Origin: Butyrivibrio sp.
GTDB taxonomy: Bacteria > Bacillota > Clostridia > Lachnospirales > Lachnospiraceae
DNA length: 51,677 bases
Reading direction: 5' to 3'
Assembly (NCBI GenBank): GCA_024697425.1
Contig: JAILFT010000112.1
Coordinates: 1-51,677 of the forward strand
Every line of letters begins with the position of its first letter. The first letter of the stretch is position 1. Position numbers and translations under genes: made by a program. The notes beneath the pieces are model-generated. The model worked only from the letters and a program-made list of their open reading frames with translations. It was not told the origin of the DNA and made no database searches. Shown here piece after piece: positions 35,198-43,400 of the stretch.

Positions 35198-36601
35198 TTA
35201 AAGCTTCAGCTCCTGTGCAAGAGAATCATACTCAGGTGCAGCCATGAAGTTGTTGATGGTGATCAGTCTTGCTTTAGGTGCACTCTTTCTGGCTCTTGCT
35301 GAAAGCTCCTGGTGTGTTACAACTATCTGAGCATCTGCAGGTATCTCTGATACAGACGCATGCTGTACTTCGATATCAGTTCTGCCAACATCTGTAAGTT
35401 TCTTTCTGAGAACTGTAGCTCCCATTGCTGAAGATCCCATTCCTGCGTCGCAAGCGAAAACGATCTTCTTAACATCTTCTGCAGCTACTGCTGTAAGGTT
35501 GTCTGCTGCTGTCTTAACTTCGCTTACAGCAACGCCCTTAGCCTCAGCCTTCATCTCTTTCATCTTCTCGGTAGAGTCTGCAAGAGACTGCTTGCCGTTT
35601 GAAAGTCTAACGATAGGAGCTGCGATAAGGAATGATACTGCACATGCAACTACTGCTGAAAGAAGAACCATGAAGGTTGATCCCTTAGGTGCCATTCCGA
35701 CATAGGCGATGATTGATCCGGGTGAAGGAGGACCGGCAAGGCCAAGCTTGAACAGTGTGTTGAAGATCATAGCTGCTACGCTTCCGCCGATTGTTGCAAG
35801 AAGAAGCAGGGGGTTCATAAGTACATAAGGGAAGTAGATCTCGTGGATACCGCCAAGGAGGTGAACGATAAGTGCTCCGGGTGCGGAATCCTTTGTAACC
35901 TTATCCTTAGAGAACAGCCAGTATGCAAGAAGCACACCTGTACCTGCGCCGGGGTTTGTCTCGATCATGTAGAAGATTGACTTGCCGGCTGAAGCAACCT
36001 GCTCTGCTCCAAGAGGAGTGAAGATACCGTGGTTGATAGCGTTATTAAGGAAAAGAACCTTAGCAGGCTCAACGAATACTGAAACGAGAGGCAGAATGTT
36101 GTTGTTAACAAGTACTGCAACTCCGGCATTAAGGAAAGCAAGTACGCCGCCCATGAAGGGTCCGATTACATAGTAGCCAAGGATTGCAAGGAGAAGACCA
36201 AGGATACCAACTGAGAAGTTGTTTACAAGCATCTCGAATCCTGAAGGGATCTTACCCTCAACTGCCTTGTCAAATTTCTTGATGACCCAGCCTGCAAGAG
36301 GTCCTGCGATCATTGCTCCCATGAACATTGTGTACTCTGTTCCGCAGATAACACCGATTGTCATGATGGCACCCATAACTGCTCCTCTGGGCCCGCCAAC
36401 CATCTTACCACCCTGGTAAGCGATGAGAATCGGAAGAACATATGTGAGCATCGGTCCGACTATTGAACTAAGCTGTGCGTTAGGGAGCCAGCCGGTATCG
36501 ATGAACAATGCTGTCAAAAGCCCCCATGCTATAAATGCGCCGATATTCGGCATGACCATTCCACTTAGGAATCGTCCAAAACTTTGAATCTTTTCTTTCA
36601 T
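35198..36601 (-). CDS. mtlA: PTS mannitol-specific EIICB
   Basis: 467 residues. The membrane EIIC part (to about 340) contains the mannitol-type motif GGIHEIYFPYVLMNP; the cytoplasmic EIIB part has the phosphocysteine loop FACDAGMGSSAMGA near residue 385. No EIIA is fused; it is supplied by the separate gene at 32717. Substrate assignment to mannitol rests on family similarity; related hexitols are possible. First gene of the operon, ATG 36601 after AAGGGG, with a clear promoter about 100 nt upstream. Confidence 0.93.
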   Translation of the reverse strand: MKEKIQSFGRFLSGMVMPNIGAFIAWGLLTALFIDTGWLPNAQLSSIVGPMLTYVLPILIAYQGGKMVGGPRGAVMGAIMTIGVICGTEYTMFMGAMIAGPLAGWVIKKFDKAVEGKIPSGFEMLVNNFSVGILGLLLAILGYYVIGPFMGGVLAFLNAGVAVLVNNNILPLVSVFVEPAKVLFLNNAINHGIFTPLGAEQVASAGKSIFYMIETNPGAGTGVLLAYWLFSKDKVTKDSAPGALIVHLLGGIHEIYFPYVLMNPLLLLATIGGSVAAMIFNTLFKLGLAGPPSPGSIIAYVGMAPKGSTFMVLLSAVVACAVSFLIAAPIVRLSNGKQSLADSTEKMKEMKAEAKGVAVSEVKTAADNLTAVAAEDVKKIVFACDAGMGSSAMGATVLRKKLTDVGRTDIEVQHASVSEIPADAQIVVTHQELSARARKSAPKARLITINNFMAAPEYDSLAQELKL

Positions 36602-36697
36602 TTGGATACCCCTTCCAACTTAATAAACGTTTTCTTTTGGCACGTCTGCCGCAAGAAGGTTACAGATAATCCGAATGCATTCAATTGATTTAAGTTT

Positions 36698-36726
36698 ATT
36701 TTATTGGTGTACCGTTTATTAATCAA
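36698..36726 (-). promoter_or_regulatory. Promoter of the mannitol-type PTS operon
   Basis: Minus strand -35 TTGATT (36721-36726), 17-bp spacer, -10 TAAAAT (36698-36703), giving a leader of about 90 nt before mtlA. Confidence 0.7.
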
Positions 36727-36743
36727 TTCATACATATTTAACT

Positions 36744-36766
36744 TTGTCACATGGGTAAAGTGACAA
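36744..36766. promoter_or_regulatory. Palindromic activator-like site upstream of the PTS promoter
   Basis: TTGTCAC (36744-36750) and GTGACAA (36760-36766) form a perfect 7-bp inverted repeat with 9 nt between. Its centre is about 64 nt upstream of the expected transcription start, a typical activator position. Candidates are the MtlR-type regulator or a Crp/Fnr protein. Confidence 0.55.
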
Positions 36767-36783
36767 GTCCTTAAGAGCCCATG

Positions 36784-36817
36784 GGAGCGCCAATTGGGAC
36801 GGAGCGCCAATGGGGAC
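36784..36817. repeat. Tandem 17-bp repeat next to the PTS promoter
   Basis: GGAGCGCCAATTGGGAC (36784-36800) is followed at once by GGAGCGCCAATGGGGAC (36801-36817), one mismatch apart, then by GGTTCTCTCTGGCACGCC. It looks like the worn remnant of a dispersed intergenic repeat; no ORF or transposase is associated. Confidence 0.6.
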
Positions 36818-36844
36818 GGTTCTCTCTGGCACGCCAAAAAACCA

Positions 36845-36884
36845 TAAAAAAAAGCCGGCAGTGAGCAAGGAGCTCAAGGCCGAC
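36845..36884 (-). terminator. Rho-independent terminator of the type VII secretion island
   Basis: Minus strand GTCGGC..TTGAGC (36872-36884) pairs with GCTCA..GCCGGC (36854-36866) with two central mismatches, followed by about eight T (36845-36853). It lies 17 nt past the last gene. Confidence 0.8.
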
Positions 36885-36900
36885 AATTTCTGCAATATGT

Positions 36901-37410
36901 TTATTGTGCTGTATTTGTGATATCTTTTTCCACCACGAAGCCGGGTGTTGGCGAAGGAGCAGGCGAAGGTGCAGGAGTCTGCTCTGCCTCCGGTTTCAGG
37001 ATCGGCTCTGCCACAACGTTCTGCTGAGGCTGATCAAGCCGGCTAAGTACCATTGTTGCATACGGGTCCGGCTGACCGAGGACTGTTGTCTTATCCGGGT
37101 CATAGCTTTGAGCCGACTGAGATGAAGATGCCAGCTTTCTGCTGATATCTGCTGCAGTTCCGTCCAGGTTTTCTGACGTATTCCAGGAAACAACAGCTTT
37201 GTTCCTTCTTCGGCGATCTGCCTGAATCTCTCCGGAAGCAGCATCTTTTCTGATCTTGTCGATGCTTCTTTTTGCCTCGGAGCCTGTGAGCACCGCCAGG
37301 TAATGCCTTATGTCAAGTTTGAACCACATAATTACTGCCATTGCCGTCAGGATAATAAACATTACCAGTGAGATGACAGACAGAAGGTTATAGTATTCTA
37401 TATTATTCAT
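36901..37410 (-). CDS. Single-pass membrane protein with Pro-rich C-terminus
   Basis: 169 residues from ATG 37410 with GTGAGG 9 nt upstream; a GTG at 37425 overlapping the kinase stop is an alternative. One transmembrane helix (LLSVISLVMFIILTAMAVIMWF, about residues 8-29), then a basic stretch, a Ser/Thr-rich middle and a Pro/Ala/Ser-rich tail (TPAPSPAPSPTP). No family is recognised. The Thr/Ser-rich soluble part makes it a plausible substrate of the kinase encoded just upstream, which is inference. Last gene of the type VII island. Confidence 0.72.
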   Translation of the reverse strand: MNNIEYYNLLSVISLVMFIILTAMAVIMWFKLDIRHYLAVLTGSEAKRSIDKIRKDAASGEIQADRRRRNKAVVSWNTSENLDGTAADISRKLASSSQSAQSYDPDKTTVLGQPDPYATMVLSRLDQPQQNVVAEPILKPEAEQTPAPSPAPSPTPGFVVEKDITNTAQ

Positions 37411-37421
37411 TTGTCTATGCC

Positions 37422-39110
37422 TCACTTTCCTGCCGCCATATCAAGGGCTGCTTTTGCCAGAGCAAAACTCTTAACGGTATCCCCCGCAAGCTTTCCGGTG
37501 TTGTCTGTAATCTCAGGATCATTGTAAATATCCGAATCTATATGTGCCAGGATCAGATCCATTTCATCACACATCTCTTCGTAGGTAACTCCGGATTTCA
37601 AAAGCTGCGCCGGATACGTGTAGATCTGATTAGCAATCTCCTTGTAGATCATGAGCGCTGTGACTGCATTATCCACCTCTGCGATATTTCCGTCCGCAAT
37701 GGCAACAAGGTCATCCCAGAACTGATGATAGCTCACCATGGAATCTCCGCTCTTGCTCTCGGTCCCAAGCCCTGTGTAGTACTGGGCGATCTTTCCGAGC
37801 TTCTCTGCCCTGAACTGCTGTGCATCGGAGAGAGTTCCCTGATTGGCCGCAATCTGGAACCACTTGGCTGACATCTGTTTGTTGCCGATACCGTCATAAC
37901 AGTAAAAGTACGCAATTCCCAGCTTGTAGGCTACCTGTGCATATCCGTCTTTATCAGCTGCCAGACGCTTTTCTACTGTAGTTCCGCCGCTGGGAGTTAT
38001 CATGATCTGCCTTAGCATCTCATCCTCTTCCGGTGTGAAGTTGTCATCCGCAAGAAGGGTATTGTCCAAAAACTCTATATAAGCCGTAGGGTTGCCGGGA
38101 TCCATGACAATGGCCTTCCCGAACATCTCTGCAGCGGACAGTTCATCAACTGTTCCTATGGCCTCGGTGACATAGTAGTTATAGTTCTCTCTGGCAAGCT
38201 TTGTTGCCTTGGCATGGAAGGTAAGTCCCAGTCCCGCAAAAACAACTGCTGCTGCCGCCACAAGTCCGAATATAGTGACGCCTATTCTGGCATCCTTCTT
38301 GTATCCCCTGTCCAGCTCCTTGTAATTCTGGAGATCATACATAACCTCCGCACAGGACTGATATCTGTCCGCAGGGTTGTTCTGGACACACTTGTTTATG
38401 ATGTATTCAAGTCCCGGAGAAAGCTGCTGGTTCCAATACCTGATGGGATAAAACTCATAGGGCGGTTCACTGGGATTGTGCCCCGTCACCAGGTGATACA
38501 AAGTTGCGCCAAGGCAGTAAATATCTGTTCTTGCGTCGGTCTGTCCCATTCCTCCAAACTGCTCGGGAGCCGCATATCCTCTGGTTCCAAGGTAAGAAGT
38601 ATCTGAGTTGTTCTGCTCCTTGTACTCCCTTGCGGTACCGAAGTCAATAAGAGTGATGGTTCCATCAGGACGCAGCATGATATTACCGGGCTTTAGATCC
38701 CTGTAGATGATCGCAGGCTTTCTGGTGTGCAGGTACTCCAGCACATCACACAGCTGAATGCCCCATTCAACAACATACTCCTGAGGCTGCGCACCAAGCA
38801 TATTCAGCGCCTTCTCAAGAGTATTTCCTTCTATATAATCCATTACGATGAGGAAACGTCCCTCCTCATCTATTACATCCACGATACTGGGAAGATAAGG
38901 ATGAGACAGCTCTTTTAACAGATCCGTCTCAGTGATGAGGCTCTGCCTGACAACCCTGAAATCCGCCACCGCGTCCTTACGAACTTCCTTGATGGCCCAC
39001 TGCTTGTTGGCACGCTCATTCATTGCAAGATAGACAGTGCTCATTCCGCCCTGTCCGATCATATTTAAGACTTTGTACTTACCACCTACTAAACTACCGA
39101 TTTCTAACAT
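37422..39110 (-). CDS. Membrane Ser/Thr protein kinase with extracytoplasmic helical domain
   Basis: 562 residues. Hanks-type kinase domain at 1-270: Gly loop GQGGMSTVY, Lys41, catalytic loop YRDLKPGN (Tyr in place of the usual His), DFG at 156-158 and GTRGYAAPE. A transmembrane helix at about 275-298 is followed by about 260 residues of TPR-like helices outside the membrane (AEMFGKAIVMDPGNPTAYIE, YKLGIAYFYCYDG). PASTA repeats of PknB are absent, so it is not the cell-wall-sensing type. Encoded with a PP2C phosphatase beside EssC and Rhs genes, it likely controls or monitors the secretion system. Confidence 0.9.
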   Translation of the reverse strand: MLEIGSLVGGKYKVLNMIGQGGMSTVYLAMNERANKQWAIKEVRKDAVADFRVVRQSLITETDLLKELSHPYLPSIVDVIDEEGRFLIVMDYIEGNTLEKALNMLGAQPQEYVVEWGIQLCDVLEYLHTRKPAIIYRDLKPGNIMLRPDGTITLIDFGTAREYKEQNNSDTSYLGTRGYAAPEQFGGMGQTDARTDIYCLGATLYHLVTGHNPSEPPYEFYPIRYWNQQLSPGLEYIINKCVQNNPADRYQSCAEVMYDLQNYKELDRGYKKDARIGVTIFGLVAAAAVVFAGLGLTFHAKATKLARENYNYYVTEAIGTVDELSAAEMFGKAIVMDPGNPTAYIEFLDNTLLADDNFTPEEDEMLRQIMITPSGGTTVEKRLAADKDGYAQVAYKLGIAYFYCYDGIGNKQMSAKWFQIAANQGTLSDAQQFRAEKLGKIAQYYTGLGTESKSGDSMVSYHQFWDDLVAIADGNIAEVDNAVTALMIYKEIANQIYTYPAQLLKSGVTYEEMCDEMDLILAHIDSDIYNDPEITDNTGKLAGDTVKSFALAKAALDMAAGK

Positions 39111-39137
39111 AATAAAACCTTACTACTATAAAACTAC

Positions 39138-39953
39138 TTAAATGATACAATCTATCAGGATAGCCGAAATATTGTCGGTCTCTCCCCGCTCCTTGACTCT
39201 GTCTACAAGACCATCAAGGCTCTTTTTCATGGAAACCTCACTGTCGCACCGGGATGGCTTGAGGGCTGAAATCATCTCTGCCCCGCCAAGCTTTCGCCAG
39301 AATCCGTCTGAGCACATAAGGATGGAGGTCTGCTCAGCTATAACTCCTCTGACAAATTGAGGCATCACATTGTCTGACGCGCCTATGCACTGAAGGAGGA
39401 CACTCTTCTGTGGGCTCTCCTCTGCCTGCTGTGGTGTCATAAGTCCCCGGTCGATCATGTCCTGCACCACACTCTGATCATGGGTCAAAAGATCCATCGA
39501 CTTATCCGTAAGCATATACACCCGGGAGTCACCGATGTTCATGACGATGAACTCGTTCCCAAGCATCAGAAAGCTCACGCATGTAGTGCCAAGGGCAGAA
39601 CCGTGCTCCGTTCCGTATCTGCGGATGCTCATATTCATCTCGGAAACAAGAGCCATCCACTCGCGTCTGACGTCAGCAATTATATCACAGTCCTTGGAAT
39701 TGTCATCCAGTTTCTCTGTTGCATTGGTCCTGCTTAAGGTTATAGGCAGTTCCTCAGTAAACCACTTGCCCAGGCGATTTACCATCATGGAACTTGCGAC
39801 CTCTCCGTGGGAGAGTCCGCCCATGCCATCGCACAGTGCACCCATGACAATGCGTCCGGTTTTCTCTGTATTTGCCACCTTCACCATGGTGGAGTCCTGA
39901 TTAACTTCTTTTACTGTACCTTTATCGGTACTGATACAAACTTTAAATTCCAT
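39138..39953 (-). CDS. PP2C-family Ser/Thr phosphatase
   Basis: 271 residues with the metal-binding motifs in order: EVNQDS (Asp20), CDGMGG, GDSRVYML, CSDGFW and ETDNIS. It is a soluble cytoplasmic phosphatase, the likely partner that reverses the neighbouring kinase. Its ATG at 39953 overlaps the stop of the preceding membrane gene (TAATG), so the two are coupled. Confidence 0.93.
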   Translation of the reverse strand: MEFKVCISTDKGTVKEVNQDSTMVKVANTEKTGRIVMGALCDGMGGLSHGEVASSMMVNRLGKWFTEELPITLSRTNATEKLDDNSKDCDIIADVRREWMALVSEMNMSIRRYGTEHGSALGTTCVSFLMLGNEFIVMNIGDSRVYMLTDKSMDLLTHDQSVVQDMIDRGLMTPQQAEESPQKSVLLQCIGASDNVMPQFVRGVIAEQTSILMCSDGFWRKLGGAEMISALKPSRCDSEVSMKKSLDGLVDRVKERGETDNISAILIDCII

Positions 39954-40414
39954 TATTTCTTCTTTTTGTGTTCTACAACCACGCCTTCTTTTGTGTGCTT
40001 AAGATACTTGATCTTTATATAATCACCCTTATTCGCCTTGTTGTAATCACAGGATATGGTAACAGTTTCTCCGGTGTCTTCATCCTCTACCTTAATGAGT
40101 CTGTTTGCATATCGTGAGTCATATTGCTTTGATAGAACAGTTCCTTCAACGTACTGATAGTTTCCGGTTATCATATCCGGAATGTCCAACGTAAATGGAA
40201 GGACATAAGTCCATGCGCAAATTGCTATAACCGGCCCTACCAGTAGCTTGAGAATAATATCTATCACCTTAAGGCGAGGCTCATACCACACCCTGAAGCT
40301 GGGTTTTACTGAAGACAAGGGCATTAGGGGCCTACCCGTTACCAACTTGTAAACAAACCAGATTATCAATCCGGTAAATACGACCAACTCTAATATACGC
40401 TTAAACTGAAACAT
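39953..40414 (-). CDS. Two-helix membrane protein, candidate immunity protein for the Rhs toxin
   Basis: 153 residues from ATG 40414 after AAAGGTGG. Transmembrane helices at about 9-27 and 56-77, then a soluble beta-rich C-terminal domain (EGTVLSKQYDSRY, DEDTGETVTISCDYNKANKGDYIKIKYL) ending in a Lys run. It lies 38 nt downstream of the Rhs gene, the usual place of an immunity gene, and is coupled to the phosphatase. No family recognised. The alternative is a structural or regulatory part of the secretion system. The region is AT-rich compared with the metabolic genes, as expected for a swapped toxin/immunity module. Confidence 0.62.
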   Translation of the reverse strand: MFQFKRILELVVFTGLIIWFVYKLVTGRPLMPLSSVKPSFRVWYEPRLKVIDIILKLLVGPVIAICAWTYVLPFTLDIPDMITGNYQYVEGTVLSKQYDSRYANRLIKVEDEDTGETVTISCDYNKANKGDYIKIKYLKHTKEGVVVEHKKKK

Positions 40415-40452
40415 ATACTTATTACCACCTTTCTTTGATTATGGTACGTCAA

Positions 40453-43400
40453 TCAGCATTGCAATACCAGTTTATCGCCGTTTGCAGCACCGCTATTATC
40501 AATGCACTTAAATAAAACTGACCACGCAGTATCGATCACAAGTCCCGGAATACCCGAAACAAATTCATATGCTATGTACACACCTCCGTTGGCAAAAAAC
40601 TTTTTAGCTCCCTCAAGTGAGAATTCTAAAAGATCATCCACTACATCGTATCCAGCTTTTTCCAACGGATCCAGAACAATCTCTCCTACCAGTTCTCCCG
40701 CTTTCTGTCCAAGATACGCTGTTGCCATAGAAGTTCCTGCATGCAACGCCATATTTTCTACGTCTTTCAAGACATTTTCTTTTGTGAACTGTTTGTCACC
40801 CTGTATATAATCCGTAGCATTGTTCAAAAGATCTGTAGTAACCGATCCCGCAGCGGCTCCGGCAACAGGATTACCTGTAGCGGCAGTTACTGCTCCGCCT
40901 ACTGCACCTCCAACTGCAGCACATACAACACCTTGAAGAGTAGGTTTTTCTCCGGCGATCAGACTTGAAACGATTTCACTACCGGCACCATAGACAGCTC
41001 CTACAACGGCTCCGATTGCTATCTGAATCCACATACCATTCAAGTCTTGATATATCGTAGGTATGTTCAAGCAGTACAGATACCTGTTGTGTGAATCTCC
41101 GCAGGTATTGATTCCTCTAAGTGTATCTTCTCCGTTAAAACGTCCCGTAACAGGATCATAGTATCTGGCCTGAGCATAGCAAAGATCTGATACCTCATCC
41201 TCCTGGTATCCGATAAACGCGAAGGGCTGTATAACATTGCCGCTCTTAGTATAAGCATGCCTGTTTCCGGATACGCTGTTTGCACGTCTTCCGGTATTGG
41301 GATCTACTCTTCTTCCAAAGTCGTCATAGGCATAGGCATTAACTGTTAATCCGTCTGTTCCTGTGAGGTACATTGTACTACCGAGCTCATCCATAAGGTA
41401 GTAATAGTTATCGCCGCCCTTACTCATGCTTACTACGTTGTTATCGTAGACAAAGCTCTCAGTCTGGCCGTTGATCGTTCTCTCCAGCATATTGAAGTAT
41501 GCTCTGGAAATATCACACAGGTACTCGATCTTCTCCTCCGGACGAACCTGCTCTACCCTAAATCCAAGTCCGTTGTAGGAATAAGAAATATCACCTTTCT
41601 CAACATCAGTAGAACTTACCATCTTTCCTGTAGCATCATAACTAAAGGTTTTTCTGATGATATCACCTGATGTAACAGCAGTCTGATTGCCTCTCTTATC
41701 ATATGAATAACTGTTTTTCAGCTCGGTTCCGTCAACGCCTGTTATTGTAGTTCTGATAAGTCTGTCCAGAACGTCATACTCGTAAGATGTACGGGCATCA
41801 GCTTCAGTCATTGCTGTTCTGTTACCGAATGCATCATACTGGTAAGAAGCTCTCAGTTCGCCGTTCAGCGTGCTCTGTATAAGTCTTCCGACACCATCAT
41901 ATTCATAATGGTATGATCCGGATAATGCCTCCATATCCCTTCTTGTTCTGGCAACATCTGTCAGCAATCCGGATTCATAGTTATAATTAAAGCTGTCTAA
42001 AACGCCCTGTTTATCAGTATTGGTAAGTGACTTCAGAAGACCACCCTGATAATACTCCATTTGAGAAGCTGTTCCGTTGGGGAATACTCTCTCTGAAAGC
42101 CTGCCTGCTGCATCATATGAATAGGAAATCGCTTCATCCGATGATGTGTCCTTGAGGCTTATCAGTCTTCCGAATGAATCATATGAATACTCTGCCCTCT
42201 TTCCGTCAGGATAGATAAGCGCACTTCTGTAATCATAAGGGCCATACTCATAACCAACGGTTCTGCCCTTATAATCGGTTACACCGGTCTTTCTTCCGAG
42301 AATATCGCTCTCAATTCTTGTAAGTCCCAGGTGATCCTGCACTTCCTGAAGGATATTCAGAGCATTGTAGCTCATTGTTACTCTCTTGCCATCAGAATAA
42401 TTTATACCGGTTATATTGCCGTTATTATCCCTTGTATAGACAGTCTCAAATCCGTCACGGTCAATATGTGTCTTGAGCTTTCCAAGAACGTCATAAGTAT
42501 ATGTATCCTTTTGACCGAGTGCATCGGTAGCGGAGATTATGTTTCCGCCAAGGCTATGCTCATATACAGTCACATGACCTTCATTATCCACTCCGGGAAG
42601 TCTGCTGTCCTCAGATGTGTCAGCATTCTCAGTGCCAAAGCGCTCCACCTTGCAAAGGAGATCCAGCTCGTCATATGTATATTCTGTTCTGTTGCCAAGC
42701 GGATCTGTTACACTCTTTAACTTGCCGGTACCGGTATAAGTATAATAGGTTACTTTTCCTCCATCATTCAAAGACTCTACTCTGCCGAGTTTATCAAAGG
42801 TGTATGCAACAGTCCTTCCGTTAGAGCCCTTAGCTTCCCTGATATTTCCGTTGGGAGTATAGGAATAAGTAACTTCAAAGCCGTCAGTCTGGGTTTCCTT
42901 ACTGATTCTTCCGGCCTCTTCATATTCGTAGGAAACAACAGTAATCTCTTCCCCATCAGCCTTGCGTGTTACCTTGGCAAGTCTGTTCTTTTCATAGGTG
43001 TTCTCTGTGATAACTCCATATGAATCAGTGATTGTTTTCAGTCTTCCGCCTTTGTCATACGAATACAGCGTTTCTCTTCCGAGAGGATCTGTTTCTTTGA
43101 CGAGTCTTCCCGCGAAATCATACTCCCTTGTTGTCTCTCCGCCGTTAGGAGTTATGACTTTTGTGAGATTGCCCCTGGTGTCGTATTCATAGGCTGTAAC
43201 ATTGCCGTTACCGTCAGTTTCATTTTTGATTCTGCCAAGGCCATCATAGCTGTATGCATTAACCTGAACAGACTCTTTTACACCATCAATATCTACCTTG
43301 CCTTCCTTATTGATAGTAAGGATATTGCCGGCTTTATCATAAGTGTAAGCTGTCGCAATGCCATCAGGATCTGTCAGCTTTGTAATATTTCCAAGAAGGT

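Noticed and set aside
36598-36837. 79-codon open frame upstream of the PTS operon
   Set aside because: It covers the promoter, the palindrome and the tandem repeat, has no ribosome binding site and no recognisable protein features.
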